A stretch of 51,747 nucleotides of DNA from an uncultured Prevotella sp. (GCA_946409435.1 CAMJWJ010000005.1:1-51747), one strand, 5' to 3'; shown: positions 15,023-23,862, counted from the first letter of the stretch. Translations and numbers: made by a program. Notes: generated by a model not told the origin, from the sequence alone.

Positions 15023-16570
15023 TCACTTTCTGTCTTCCAGGTATCCCCAGACGGTCAGCTCCTTGTCGGCCAGTGGGGTTTTGAATAGGAAACTGGCCAG
15101 ATAGCCTACGACGAGGACGATGAGGTGAGAGTAGACACCTAACATGTATTTGTGGTGAGTGAAGTTCCATTCGCCCAGGTCGAGCAGCGTCTCCTTGACT
15201 CCCGTGCCGTGGATGTCGACCTTGGTGGATGTCAGCACGGCGTAGGCGGTAAACAGTACTGCGGCGGCAATGCCGATGTACAGTCCCTGCCAGTTGGCAC
15301 GTAGTGAAAACAGTCCCAGCATGAAGATACCCACGATGCCTGCCGAGAAGATGGCATAGAGCGAGAACAGTGCTCCCAGTACACCCTCGCCGCCCCATGT
15401 GATGTACAGGCAGGCCACGCCGATGGCTCCCACGCCTGCCAGTACCACCATCCATCGTCCGAAGCGTAGCTGCTGGCTGTCGGTAGTATGCTTGTTGAAG
15501 CGCATATAGTAGTCCTGCACGGCAATAGCCGACAGACAGTTCAGGTCGCTGTCCAGCGACGATATGGCGGCAGCGGCGAGTGCTGCGATGATGAGTCCGC
15601 GGATGCCTACAGGCAACTCGTGTGCGATGAAGTAGGGGAATACCTCGTCAGCCTTGATGCCTTCGGGCAGCAAGGGAGCTCCCGGTGCATGATAGTAGGC
15701 AAAGAGTGCTGTGCCGATGAACATGAACAGTGCCCAGATGGGTACCGACATCAGCACACCGATGTATGCCGCCTTCTTGGCCTCATGGTCGTTCTTGGCC
15801 GCAAGGTAGCGCTGTACGATGGTCTGGTCGGTGCCGTACTTCTGCAGTGCATAGAAGATGCCGTTGAGTACCATGACCAGGAAGCATAGCTCCGACAGGC
15901 TCCAATCGTACGGTCCGAAGTCTATCTTGTTGTACTCCGATGCTATGCGGAACGTCTCTGTCGGTCCGCCCTCGATGCCGAACAGGAGGATGCAGATACA
16001 GATGATGCCGCCTCCGATGAGCAGGAATCCTTGCGCTACATCCATCCAAACGATGGCCTCCATGCCGCCGAACAGTGTCAGGATGATGATGGTGACGCCG
16101 AGAATAATCACGATGGTGTAGATGTTGATGTCGAGGAATGTGGCCAACGCCATGGAGACGAGGAAGAACACCGTGCCGGCTTTGGAGAAATGCCCTAAGG
16201 TAAAGGCCAGCGAGGAGTAAAGCCGTGCGAAGACGCCGAAGCGGCGCTCGAAATATTCGTATGTCGACAGTCGGATGACCTTACGGAACAGTGGCACGAT
16301 GACGCCAATCAGCAGCACGAGCACGATGGGCACCATCAGTCCCTGCACCAGCAGTATCCAGTTGCCAGCATAGGCTGCTCCGGGGTAGGCAAGGAACGTG
16401 ACACTGGAGATGAGCGTGGCAAAGATGCTAATGCCTACTGCCCATGCCGGTATCTTGCCGCCTCCGGCGAAGTACTGCGACGTGTCTTTCTGCTTGTGGG
16501 CGAAAACGATACCTGTCCCTATGGCTGCGAGTATCGACAGCAGGACGATGATGTAGTCAATCCAGTGCAT
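15023..16570 (-). CDS. sodium:solute symporter (SSS family)
   Basis: A 515-aa inner-membrane transporter with about 13 predicted helices. It begins MHWIDYIIVLLSILAAIGTGIVFAHKQKDTSQYFAGG, the usual SSS opening. Later features include AGAAYAGNWILLVQG, QKYGTDQTIVQRYLAAKN and ALAAAAISSLDSDLNCLSAI, the SSLDS-type stretch that contributes to the Na+ site in this family. It lies 105 nt after the DHDPS-like aldolase on the same strand, across a repeat-rich spacer, so the two are probably co-expressed. By context it could import a sugar acid or sialic-acid-like substrate for the aldolase; the actual solute is unknown. Confidence 0.92.
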   Translation of the reverse strand: MHWIDYIIVLLSILAAIGTGIVFAHKQKDTSQYFAGGGKIPAWAVGISIFATLISSVTFLAYPGAAYAGNWILLVQGLMVPIVLVLLIGVIVPLFRKVIRLSTYEYFERRFGVFARLYSSLAFTLGHFSKAGTVFFLVSMALATFLDINIYTIVIILGVTIIILTLFGGMEAIVWMDVAQGFLLIGGGIICICILLFGIEGGPTETFRIASEYNKIDFGPYDWSLSELCFLVMVLNGIFYALQKYGTDQTIVQRYLAAKNDHEAKKAAYIGVLMSVPIWALFMFIGTALFAYYHAPGAPLLPEGIKADEVFPYFIAHELPVGIRGLIIAALAAAAISSLDSDLNCLSAIAVQDYYMRFNKHTTDSQQLRFGRWMVVLAGVGAIGVACLYITWGGEGVLGALFSLYAIFSAGIVGIFMLGLFSLRANWQGLYIGIAAAVLFTAYAVLTSTKVDIHGTGVKETLLDLGEWNFTHHKYMLGVYSHLIVLVVGYLASFLFKTPLADKELTVWGYLEDRK

Positions 16571-16582
16571 AAGCCTTGTTTT

Positions 16583-16675
16583 TGATGAGTAATTAGTAAT
16601 TAGAAATTAGTAATTATGATTAGTAACTCCACAGGAGTGAAGCGACAGGAAGTGGACTGTATGAGGTAATCATAA
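16583..16675. repeat. heptanucleotide array with inverted arms between aldolase and symporter genes
   Basis: TGATGAG, TAATTAG, TAATTAG, AAATTAG, TAATTAT, GATTAG, TAACTCC follow one another. After about 40 nt of unique sequence the inverse (TAATCATAATTA) returns and runs into the stop codon of the aldolase gene at 16676-16678. The core TAATTATGATTAG is shared with the nrdD-nrdG spacer. Confidence 0.88.
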
Positions 16676-17575
16676 TTAGCCGTTACTCATTACTGATTTG
16701 ATAATGAGCTGTTCTTCTTCGGCCGACAGCCGGGTGAGCGGCATGAGCATCCACGGCTCGCACAGTCCTTTCGTGCTCATCATCACCTTTAGGGCGGTGA
16801 GGCTCTGCCCGAGCGTACGGTCTTTCTGGTAGATCTTAGCTACCTTGTCCGTCTCTTCCTGCAGCCGGTTAGCCTCCTCGGTGTCACCATGCACGGCAGC
16901 CTCGAAAAGCTGGCTGAACATGCCGGGCACGTAGTTGCCCGTTGATGGCACGATGCCGTTGCCACCGAGCTCCAGCGAGTGTGCACTCTGTGCTGCCCAA
17001 CCGCAGAAGTATGCGAAGTCGTCGCGTCCCTGGGCTATTTCGATGCACTGGGCCATACGCTCCATGTCGCGCTCAGAGTCCTTTAGTCCTACGATGTTGG
17101 GATGGTCGGCCAACTGGCGTATGATGTCTACAGGTATCGACATGTGTGTCGTTGCCAGGATGTTGTAGAGCATCAGCGGGCCGGTGATGCAGTCGGCCAG
17201 CGTCTTGTAGTAGTCGTACATCTGCGCTTCTGTCAGCGCATAGTATGTCGGCAGCGTAGCCACGATGACGTCGGCCCCCAGGGCTGTGTACACCTCCGCC
17301 TGCCTTACCTGTTCTGTGAAGCAGTTGCCTGTCAGTCCGGCATAGATGAGCATCTGTCCGCTGCGGGCTGCCACCGCCGTCTCGACCAGTAGCTGGCCGT
17401 CGGCCTGCGACACGGAGTTGCCCTCTCCGGTAGTTCCCATGAGCAGTGGCGACACGTTGTGTTCGCCAAAGAAAGTGATTATACGCTTCACGGCTTCCAC
17501 GTCGAGCCGCCCGTCCTGTGTGACGGGTGTCACCATTGGCACCACAACGCCACGATACTTACTGTTGTTCATCAT
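16676..17575 (-). CDS. DHDPS/N-acetylneuraminate lyase family aldolase
   Basis: A 299-aa class I aldolase of the DapA/NanA superfamily (TIM barrel). Seen: VPMVTPVTQDGRLDVEAVKR at the start, PLLMGTTGEGNSVS phosphate/carboxylate-binding loop, catalytic Tyr137 (LMLYNIL) and Schiff-base Lys165 (IVGLKDSE). The residues after the loop differ from true DapA, and the neighbours are not lysine-pathway genes, so a 2-keto-3-deoxy acid or sialic-acid-type substrate is more likely. It precedes an SSS symporter on the same strand and lies beyond the caspase pair from the C4 sugar-acid genes. The last codons (KSVMSNG and stop) coincide with a 7-nt repeat array. Confidence 0.88.
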   Translation of the reverse strand: MMNNSKYRGVVVPMVTPVTQDGRLDVEAVKRIITFFGEHNVSPLLMGTTGEGNSVSQADGQLLVETAVAARSGQMLIYAGLTGNCFTEQVRQAEVYTALGADVIVATLPTYYALTEAQMYDYYKTLADCITGPLMLYNILATTHMSIPVDIIRQLADHPNIVGLKDSERDMERMAQCIEIAQGRDDFAYFCGWAAQSAHSLELGGNGIVPSTGNYVPGMFSQLFEAAVHGDTEEANRLQEETDKVAKIYQKDRTLGQSLTALKVMMSTKGLCEPWMLMPLTRLSAEEEQLIIKSVMSNG

Positions 17576-17760
17576 CTTGTTTGTTTACCTTATTATAATA
17601 TAGACGCACAGGATGTGAAAACGTCATCATTATGTCACGCTCTTCAAGTAATACCGCATTGTTTTTACCGTAACATGCGCTCGCTGTGGAGGTTGCGGCG
17701 GCTCTTGACGACGGAAGGCGTGACTTTAACTATTTTTTGCAAACTTTTCTTGCAGTTTTT

Positions 17761-17792
17761 TTCGTATAGTTCTGGTATATTTCGTATCTTTG
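17761..17792 (+). promoter_or_regulatory. Bacteroidetes-type promoter of nrdD
   Basis: TATCTTTG at 17785-17792 is a perfect -7 box. TTCG at 17761-17764, 20 nt upstream, is a one-mismatch -33 element. TTCGTAT occurs twice around it. Transcription should begin near 17799, giving a leader of about 120 nt. Confidence 0.7.
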
Positions 17793-17803
17793 CAGTCGCT
17801 AAG

Positions 17804-17867
17804 AGTTTCCCAAAACGGGAAACTTTTTGTGGGAAAAAATCAAAAAAGTTTTCCAAAACGGATAACT
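17804..17867 (+). promoter_or_regulatory. paired palindromic operator-like sites in the nrdD leader
   Basis: Site 1 (17804-17824) is a perfect palindrome, AGTTTCCC-AAAAC-GGGAAACT. Site 2 (17847-17867) is AGTTTTCC-AAAAC-GGATAACT with one mismatch. The identical 5-nt centre AAAAC and the 43-bp spacing (about four helical turns) suggest two binding sites for a dimeric regulator just after the transcription start. The sequence does not resemble the NrdR box. Regulator unknown; an RNA hairpin role is the alternative. Confidence 0.6.
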
Positions 17868-17918
17868 TTTGACGATAGAAAGAGCACACAGCAACTAAAG
17901 ATATAGAGATATAAAGCA

Positions 17919-20012
17919 ATGGAAATCAAGAATTTTACCATTACGAAGCGTGACGGTAGCAAAGACCGTTTCTCGTTAGACAAGATTATGAACGCAATTG
18001 TAAAAGCGTTCGAGAGTGTAGGAGAGCCAGCCGACTTGAGCACCGTGTCGAAGATACTGAGCCATCTCGACATGCACGACGACATCAAGGTGGAGGACAT
18101 CCAGAACCAGGTGGAAGAGGCGCTGATGCGTGAGGGCTTCTACAAGGTTGCCAAGTCGTTCATCCTCTATCGCCAGCAGCACACCGAAGACCGTGAGACG
18201 CTGGAGAAGATGACGTTCCTGTCGGAGTACATGGAGTCGGTGAATGCCGCCACTGGTTCCAAGTACGACGCCAACGCCAATGTGGAGCACAAGAATATTG
18301 CCACGCTCATCGGCGAGCTGCCGAAGTCGAACTTCATCCGGCTGAACCGCCGTCTGCTTACCGACCGCATCAAGAAGATGTACGGCAAGCAGCTGGCCGA
18401 CAAGTACATCGACATGCTGACCCACCACTTCATCTACAAGAACGACGAGACGTCGCTGGCCAACTACTGCGCCAGCATCACGATGTACCCCTGGCTCATC
18501 GGTGGTACGACGTCAATCGGCGGTAACTCGACGGCTCCCACCAACCTGAAGTCGTTTGCCGGCGGTTTCGTCAACATGGTGTTCATGGTCTCGTCGATGC
18601 TCAGCGGTGCCTGTGCCACCCCCGAGTTTCTGATGTACATGAACTACTTCATCGGCAAGGAGTGGGGCCTCGACTACTGGAAGCACCCCGAGCAGCAGGC
18701 TGACCTCTCGCTGAAGAAGCGCACCATCGACAAGATCATCACCGACTACTTCGAGCAGATTGTCTATACGCTGAACCAGCCCACCGGTGCCCGCAACTAC
18801 CAGGCTGTGTTCTGGAATGTGGCCTACTACGACAAGTACTACTTCCAGAGCATCTTCGGCGAGTTCTACTTCCCTGACGGCTCACAGCCCGACTGGGACG
18901 GACTGTCGTGGTTGCAGAAACGTTTCATGAAATGGTTCAACCAGGAGCGCACCAAGACCCTGCTGACGTTCCCCGTCGAGACGATGGCCTTGTTGGTCGA
19001 CGAGAACGGCGAGTGCAAGGACAAGGAGTGGGGCGACTTCACTGCCGAGATGTACAGCGAGGGCCACTCGTTCTTCACCTACATGAGCGACAATGCCGAT
19101 TCGCTCAGTTCGTGCTGCCGTCTGCGCAACGAGATTACCGACAACGGCTTCAGCTACACGTTAGGTGCCGGTGGTGTCAGCACGGGTTCTAAGTCTGTGC
19201 TCACCATCAACCTGAACCGCTGCATCCAGTATGCCGTCAATCACAAGATGGACTATCTTGAGTATTTAGGCGACGTCATCGACCTCTGCCACAAGGTGCA
19301 GCTGGCCTACAACGAGAACCTGAAGGAGCTGCAGGCCCACGGCATGCTGCCGTTGTTTGACGCCGGTTACATCAACATCTCCCGTCAGTATCTGACCATC
19401 GGCATCAACGGACTGGTTGAGGCAGCCGAGTTTATGGGACTGAAGATCACACCTAATGACGACTACAAGAAGTTCGTGCAAGGCATCCTCGGCCTTATCG
19501 AGCAGTACAACAAGCAGTACCGCACAAAGGATGTCATGTTCAACTGCGAGATGATTCCTGCCGAGAATGTCGGTGTGAAACATGCCAAGTGGGACCGCGA
19601 GGACGGCTACTTCGTGCCGCGCGACTGCTACAACTCCTATTTCTATGTGGTGGAAGACGACTCGCTGAGCGTCATCGACAAGTTCAAGCTGCACGGCACT
19701 CCCTACATCGAGCATCTCACCGGTGGTTCTGCTCTTCACATGAACCTCGACGAGCACCTGTCGAAGCAGCAGTACCTGCAGCTGCTGAAGGTTGCTGCAC
19801 AGGAGGGTTGCAACTACTTTACGTTCAACATTCCCAACACTGTATGCAACGACTGTGGCTATATCGACAAGCGTTACCTGAAAGAGTGTCCGCACTGCCA
19901 CTCCAAGAATGTGGACTACATGACTCGCATCATTGGTTACCTGAAGCGCGTCAGCAACTTCTCGCAGGCCCGCCAGGAGGAAGCATCAAGGAGATATTAC
20001 GCTCATGCCTAA
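17919..20012 (+). CDS. nrdD: anaerobic ribonucleoside-triphosphate reductase (class III)
   Basis: This 697-aa glycyl-radical enzyme reduces ribonucleotides without oxygen, supplying dNTPs for DNA synthesis. An ATP-cone allosteric domain covers about residues 3-92 (ITKRDGSKDRFSLDKIMNAI). The catalytic barrel contains SSCCRLRNEI and the C-terminal zinc site CNDCGYIDKRYLKECPHCHSK. The glycyl radical motif is RIIGYLKRVSNFSQ with Gly at about 673, 24 residues from the end. Length and motifs are complete. Its activase NrdG follows about 200 nt downstream beyond a repeat-filled spacer. The long leader carries two palindromes that may control expression. Confidence 0.97.
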   Translation: MEIKNFTITKRDGSKDRFSLDKIMNAIVKAFESVGEPADLSTVSKILSHLDMHDDIKVEDIQNQVEEALMREGFYKVAKSFILYRQQHTEDRETLEKMTFLSEYMESVNAATGSKYDANANVEHKNIATLIGELPKSNFIRLNRRLLTDRIKKMYGKQLADKYIDMLTHHFIYKNDETSLANYCASITMYPWLIGGTTSIGGNSTAPTNLKSFAGGFVNMVFMVSSMLSGACATPEFLMYMNYFIGKEWGLDYWKHPEQQADLSLKKRTIDKIITDYFEQIVYTLNQPTGARNYQAVFWNVAYYDKYYFQSIFGEFYFPDGSQPDWDGLSWLQKRFMKWFNQERTKTLLTFPVETMALLVDENGECKDKEWGDFTAEMYSEGHSFFTYMSDNADSLSSCCRLRNEITDNGFSYTLGAGGVSTGSKSVLTINLNRCIQYAVNHKMDYLEYLGDVIDLCHKVQLAYNENLKELQAHGMLPLFDAGYINISRQYLTIGINGLVEAAEFMGLKITPNDDYKKFVQGILGLIEQYNKQYRTKDVMFNCEMIPAENVGVKHAKWDREDGYFVPRDCYNSYFYVVEDDSLSVIDKFKLHGTPYIEHLTGGSALHMNLDEHLSKQQYLQLLKVAAQEGCNYFTFNIPNTVCNDCGYIDKRYLKECPHCHSKNVDYMTRIIGYLKRVSNFSQARQEEASRRYYAHA

Positions 20013-20020
20013 CTAATTTG

Positions 20021-20202
20021 TAATGAGTAATGAGTAATTAGTAATTATGATTAGTAATGAGTGATGAGGAATGAGTAGTGGGTGATGAGGAATGAGAAAT
20101 GATGATTACATTTCGTCGTGAAAGAGACCCTTGAAAACAACGACATTTGCAGCACACAGACTAATCATAATTACTCATTACTCATTATTCATTACTAATT
20201 GG
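20021..20202. repeat. inverted heptanucleotide arrays between nrdD and nrdG
   Basis: The left arm (20021-20107) reads TAATGAG, TAATGAG, TAATTAG, TAATTAT, GATTAG, TAATGAG, TGATGAG, GAATGAG and further variants. The right arm (20161-20202) is its inverse (CTAATC, ATAATTA, CTCATTA, CTCATTA, TTCATTA, CTAATTG). About 53 nt of unique sequence lies between. A transcript could fold into a long A/U-rich hairpin separating the two cistrons. Confidence 0.9.
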
Positions 20203-20214
20203 ATTATCAGCAGT

Positions 20215-20697
20215 ATGCTCAAGTACGTAAACACCGGTATTGTATTCCAGGAGATACCCGACGAGGTGACGCTGGCCATCAACATCTCGAACTGTCCGTG
20301 CCGTTGTCCGGGATGTCACAGCCATTACCTGTGGGAGGACATCGGCTTGCCGTTGAATACCGATGCACTCGACGATTTCGTCTCGCAGTATGGTACCGAC
20401 ATCACCTGCATCGCATTCATGGGCGGTGATGCCGACCCCGTCAGTGTCAACCAGCTGGCCCAGTATATCCACGAGTATCACCCGCAGTTCCATGTCGCAT
20501 GGTACAGCGGGCGAATCCGTGTTCCCTCCGTCGTCAACAAGCTTGATTTCGACTATATCAAGATTGGCCCGTATATTCGCCACTTGGGTCCTCTCAAGTC
20601 CGTCACTACCAACCAGCGTCTGTACCGCCAAAACATCAACGGCGAGTTCGAGGACATCACCTACCGTTTCTGGCGCAAGACCGACATTGCCATTTAG
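20215..20697 (+). CDS. nrdG: anaerobic ribonucleotide reductase activating protein
   Basis: A 160-aa radical SAM activase that generates the glycyl radical on NrdD. The [4Fe-4S] motif is CPCRCPGC, that is CX3CX2C with Cys27, Cys31 and Cys34. FMGGDADPVSVNQLAQYI fits the SAM-binding GGE-like stretch, and DYIKIGPYIRHLGPL and the C-terminal YRFWRK are typical of short NrdG proteins. The start is placed at the internal ATG at 20215 (MLKYVNTGIVFQEIPDEV). The longer track ORF reads the tandem-repeat spacer and is not supported. It follows nrdD and precedes a DUF3857 gene by 19 nt. Confidence 0.94.
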   Translation: MLKYVNTGIVFQEIPDEVTLAINISNCPCRCPGCHSHYLWEDIGLPLNTDALDDFVSQYGTDITCIAFMGGDADPVSVNQLAQYIHEYHPQFHVAWYSGRIRVPSVVNKLDFDYIKIGPYIRHLGPLKSVTTNQRLYRQNINGEFEDITYRFWRKTDIAI

Positions 20698-20716
20698 AAC
20701 TAACTAACAATAAGAG

Positions 20717-22744
20717 ATGAAACAGAACTGGCTATCACTATTCGTACTGATGATGATTCCCTGGCTGACCGTCACAGCCCAGGGAGAAGTGAACATGAAG
20801 TTTGGCAAGCCCACCAAGGAGGAGATGCAGATGACGGTATATGCTCCCGAGCCCGATGCCGACGCCGTGGTGCTGTGCAGGCTGACCGACGTCAGCTATA
20901 CCATCCAAAGCAGCGGCTATTTTGTCGACTATCGCGAGAAAATCCGCATCAAGGTGCTGCGTCCCTCCGGTGTGCGCCATGCCACCGTTACCGTACCTTG
21001 TATCATCAATGAGCAGCAGAAGGGCACCGTCTCCGTGGTGAAGCGCCGGCTGACGCTCAACGCTTTCGGTGGTGGCGATATGTTCAACGACGACGAGACG
21101 GGTTCTTCGACGAGCACCCTCTCCGACAATTATATCGACGAGAGTGTCGAGGACCTGAAGGCCACAGCCTACAACCTGGTTGACGGCAAGGTGGTGAAGA
21201 GCAGGCTCAAGAGCAGCGATGTCGTCAACGAGAAGGTGAGCGACGAGTTGCGCCTGGTGCGCTTCACCGTTCCCGACGTCAGGGAGGGCACCGTCATTGA
21301 GTACGAGTACTGTCTGCATAGCGAGCTGTTCTATCAGCTGCACGACTGGTATGCACAGTGCGAGATACCTGTCGCTTTCGCCCGTCTTGACATGGTTATC
21401 CCTACGTACCTTATATATAATATAGAGGAGCAGGGCATCCAGCGGCTGACGGGCACCTGTGTCACCAACTCCATGCGCTACAAGCTGGAGAGTGACCCGC
21501 TGGCAGCCCCCAAGGTGGTCAACACCAACCACTACACCTACGTAGGCCGCCAACTGAAAGGCCTGCCCAAGGACGACTACGTATGGACAATCAACAACTA
21601 CTGCGCCGGTATCACTGCCGAACTGAAGACCTTCTGTCTGCCTACTACCATGCACATGCCGTATGTCACGACATGGGAGCAGGTTGACCGCATCCTGCTC
21701 GAAGACCCCGACCTGGGTGGTCAGCAGGCCGACCACAGCCCGTTGCGCGACGAGTTGACCGCCGCCAAGGTGGCCGACATCGCCGACGAGCAGCAGCGCG
21801 CTGCCGCCGTCTGCCAGGTGGTCTTGGGCAAGATGAAGTGGAACGGCAAGTACAGCCTGTGGCCGCAAAGCACCAAGGAGACCATGAAGGCCGGCGGTGG
21901 CTCGAATGCCGACATCAACATGCTGCTCATCCAGTCGCTGCGCGATGCCGGTCTGAAGGCTGCCCCCGTGGTGCTGCGTGAGCGCGACAAGGGCATGCTG
22001 CCCTATAATTTCGCTTCCATCCACAAGCTCACCACCTTCGTTGTAGGTATCACGCTGTCGAATGGCAAGACCTGCTGCGTCGATGCCTCGTCGGGTGGTG
22101 GCTACCTGAACGTGCTGCCCGAGGTGCTGCTCGTCGACCGTGCCCGTCTGGTGAGCAAGGAGCGCGTCAGTCCATGGGTGAATCTGCAACAGCTGTCACG
22201 CTCGCAGATTACCACTGTCGTGGACGGTACGCTGACAGCCGACGGCATGTTCAAGGGCACGCAGACCACACTTCTCAAGGGTAATGCCGCCCTGGCTTAC
22301 AACCAGCAGAAAGGCCAGACGCAGGCCTTCGTCGCCGAAGTGAAGGATGAGGGTACCTTCGAGCACCAGTGCGAGGTGAGTGGCGGTACCATCAGCATGC
22401 TGCCGTTCGTCACGCCGCCCTTGCCTGAGAATCCCTTTACGGCCGAGAAGCGCACGATGCCCGTGGAGTTCCCGTCGCAGAAGACCCATCAGATTGTTGT
22501 CAACATCACGCTGCCTGACGGCTACCAGCTGGTCGAACAGCCTGAGCAGGTGTCGGCAACGACCCCCGACAAGGGTGTCAGCGGCCGCATGATGGTCTCC
22601 GGTCTCAGTGGTAAGGTACAGGTGAAATACGAGCTTAGCATCAACAAGGTGGCCCATGCCGACAAGAACTACGACGAGCTGCGCGGCATCTTCGACCTGC
22701 TGTCGAAGCGCAGCCAGCAGAAACTGACGTTCAGGAAGCAGTAG
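20717..22744 (+). CDS. secreted DUF3857/transglutaminase-like protein
   Basis: A 675-aa exported protein with signal peptide (MKQNWLSLFVLMMIPWLTVTAQG). The N-terminal third matches DUF3857: QSSGYFVDYREKIRIKVLRPSGVRHATVTV and LRLVRFTVPDVREGTVIEYEY. The middle has a transglutaminase-like region (CQVVLGKMKWNGKYSLWPQSTKETMKAGGGSNADINMLLIQSLRDAGLKAAPVVL), although the catalytic Cys position appears replaced by Ala/Asn (GGGSNADIN), so it may be a non-catalytic fold. The C-terminal beta region resembles DUF3858. Likely periplasmic or surface-associated. It is 19 nt after nrdG and so may be co-transcribed, but there is no clear functional link to ribonucleotide reduction. Confidence 0.85.
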   Translation: MKQNWLSLFVLMMIPWLTVTAQGEVNMKFGKPTKEEMQMTVYAPEPDADAVVLCRLTDVSYTIQSSGYFVDYREKIRIKVLRPSGVRHATVTVPCIINEQQKGTVSVVKRRLTLNAFGGGDMFNDDETGSSTSTLSDNYIDESVEDLKATAYNLVDGKVVKSRLKSSDVVNEKVSDELRLVRFTVPDVREGTVIEYEYCLHSELFYQLHDWYAQCEIPVAFARLDMVIPTYLIYNIEEQGIQRLTGTCVTNSMRYKLESDPLAAPKVVNTNHYTYVGRQLKGLPKDDYVWTINNYCAGITAELKTFCLPTTMHMPYVTTWEQVDRILLEDPDLGGQQADHSPLRDELTAAKVADIADEQQRAAAVCQVVLGKMKWNGKYSLWPQSTKETMKAGGGSNADINMLLIQSLRDAGLKAAPVVLRERDKGMLPYNFASIHKLTTFVVGITLSNGKTCCVDASSGGGYLNVLPEVLLVDRARLVSKERVSPWVNLQQLSRSQITTVVDGTLTADGMFKGTQTTLLKGNAALAYNQQKGQTQAFVAEVKDEGTFEHQCEVSGGTISMLPFVTPPLPENPFTAEKRTMPVEFPSQKTHQIVVNITLPDGYQLVEQPEQVSATTPDKGVSGRMMVSGLSGKVQVKYELSINKVAHADKNYDELRGIFDLLSKRSQQKLTFRKQ

Positions 22745-22793
22745 CCCTCCGTGCGTGCTACAGGCAATAACCCTCCAAACATTTTAGCCAGAC

Positions 22794-23804
22794 ATGAAGA
22801 TACTCATCACAGGAGCCAGCGGATTTATCGGCTCGTTTATCGTGGAAGAGGCCCTGCGCCGGGGCATGGAAACGTGGGCCGCCGTGCGCAGGAGCAGCTC
22901 GAAGGAGTTTCTGCGCGACGAGCGCATCCACTTCATCGAGCTGAACCTCTCGTCGGAGGAGCAGCTGAGGAAGCAGCTGAAGGACTGCCAGTTCGACTAT
23001 GTGGTGCATGCCGCCGGCGTGACGAAGTGTCTGGACAAGCGTGACTTCCGTCGTATCAATACCGAAGGGACGCGTAACCTGGTACGTGCCATCAGGGCGT
23101 TGCAGATGCCCATCCGCCGCTTCGTCTTTATCAGCAGCCTGAGTATCATGGGAGCCATACGCGAGCAGCAGCCCTATACCGAGATTCAGGAGGACGACAC
23201 CCCTCAGCCCAACACGGCCTACGGGCGTAGCAAGCTCGAGGCCGAGCAGGTGCTGGCAACGCTCACTCCCTTGCCATCTTCTCCCGCCTTCCCCTACGTC
23301 ATCCTGCGGCCGACGGGGGTCTACGGTCCGCGTGAGCGCGACTACTACATGATGGCCAAGAGCATCAAGGCTCACACCGACTTCGCCGTAGGCTTTAAAA
23401 AGCAGGACATCACCTTCGTCTACGTGACCGATGTCGTACAGGCCGTTTTCCTCGCCTTGGAGAAGGGGCAGACAGGCCGCCGCTATTTTCTCAGCGATGG
23501 CGAAGTGTACCAGTCGTCTACGTTCAGCGACCTCATCCGCAGCGAGTTGGACAACCCCTGGTGGATACGCATCACGGCACCGCTGTGGCTGCTGCGCATC
23601 ATCACCTGCTGTGGCGAGTACATCGGCCGGCTGACGGGTAGGGTGACGGCGCTGAACAACGACAAGTACCACATCATGAAGCAGCGCAACTGGCGGTGCG
23701 ACATCCGGCCGGCACAGGAGGAGCTGGGCTACCAGCCGCAGGTCAAGCTGGCTGAGGGTGTGCGGCGCAGCATCCAGTGGTACAAGGAGCAGGGGTGGCT
23801 GTAG
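22794..23804 (+). CDS. NAD-dependent epimerase/dehydratase (extended SDR)
   Basis: A 336-aa cytoplasmic enzyme of the extended short-chain dehydrogenase family. The NAD-binding GASGFIG lies at 7-13, the catalytic Tyr143/Lys147 pair in NTAYGRSK and the nearby FISSLSIMG. It resembles the nucleoside-diphosphate-sugar epimerases or hydroxysteroid-type dehydrogenases found beside membrane phosphatases in Bacteroidales, so lipid or polysaccharide metabolism is plausible; the substrate cannot be assigned. A Pro/Ser-rich loop (TLTPLPSSPAFPY, about 155-167) lies between YGRSK and the YVILRPTGVYGP motif and may be a small insertion. It begins 49 nt after the DUF3857 gene and is followed by a PAP2 phosphatase. 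Confidence 0.88.
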   Translation: MKILITGASGFIGSFIVEEALRRGMETWAAVRRSSSKEFLRDERIHFIELNLSSEEQLRKQLKDCQFDYVVHAAGVTKCLDKRDFRRINTEGTRNLVRAIRALQMPIRRFVFISSLSIMGAIREQQPYTEIQEDDTPQPNTAYGRSKLEAEQVLATLTPLPSSPAFPYVILRPTGVYGPRERDYYMMAKSIKAHTDFAVGFKKQDITFVYVTDVVQAVFLALEKGQTGRRYFLSDGEVYQSSTFSDLIRSELDNPWWIRITAPLWLLRIITCCGEYIGRLTGRVTALNNDKYHIMKQRNWRCDIRPAQEELGYQPQVKLAEGVRRSIQWYKEQGWL

Positions 23805-23862
23805 GATGCTGCGTGTTGAGATGTGCAAGAAAACAACAGGAATTTGAATTGAACGTATAGCA

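Larger units (their letters stand above)
17576..17918. other. divergent intergenic region, aldolase / nrdD
   Basis: A 343-bp region between divergently transcribed genes. It holds the nrdD promoter and two palindromes (annotated separately). No promoter for the aldolase was identified with confidence. The ORFs listed here in the track lack family features and are considered spurious. Confidence 0.6.

Noticed and set aside
17804-17867. NrdR box upstream of nrdD
   Set aside because: The palindromes (AGTTTCCC-AAAAC-GGGAAACT) do not match the ACAC-AT-rich NrdR consensus.
17665-17919. 84-aa minus-strand ORF over the nrdD leader
   Set aside because: It covers the nrdD promoter and palindromes and has no protein-family signal.
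20131-20214. 28-residue N-terminal extension of NrdG in the ORF track
   Set aside because: It is translated from the tandem-repeat spacer; the family starts at MLKYVNTG.
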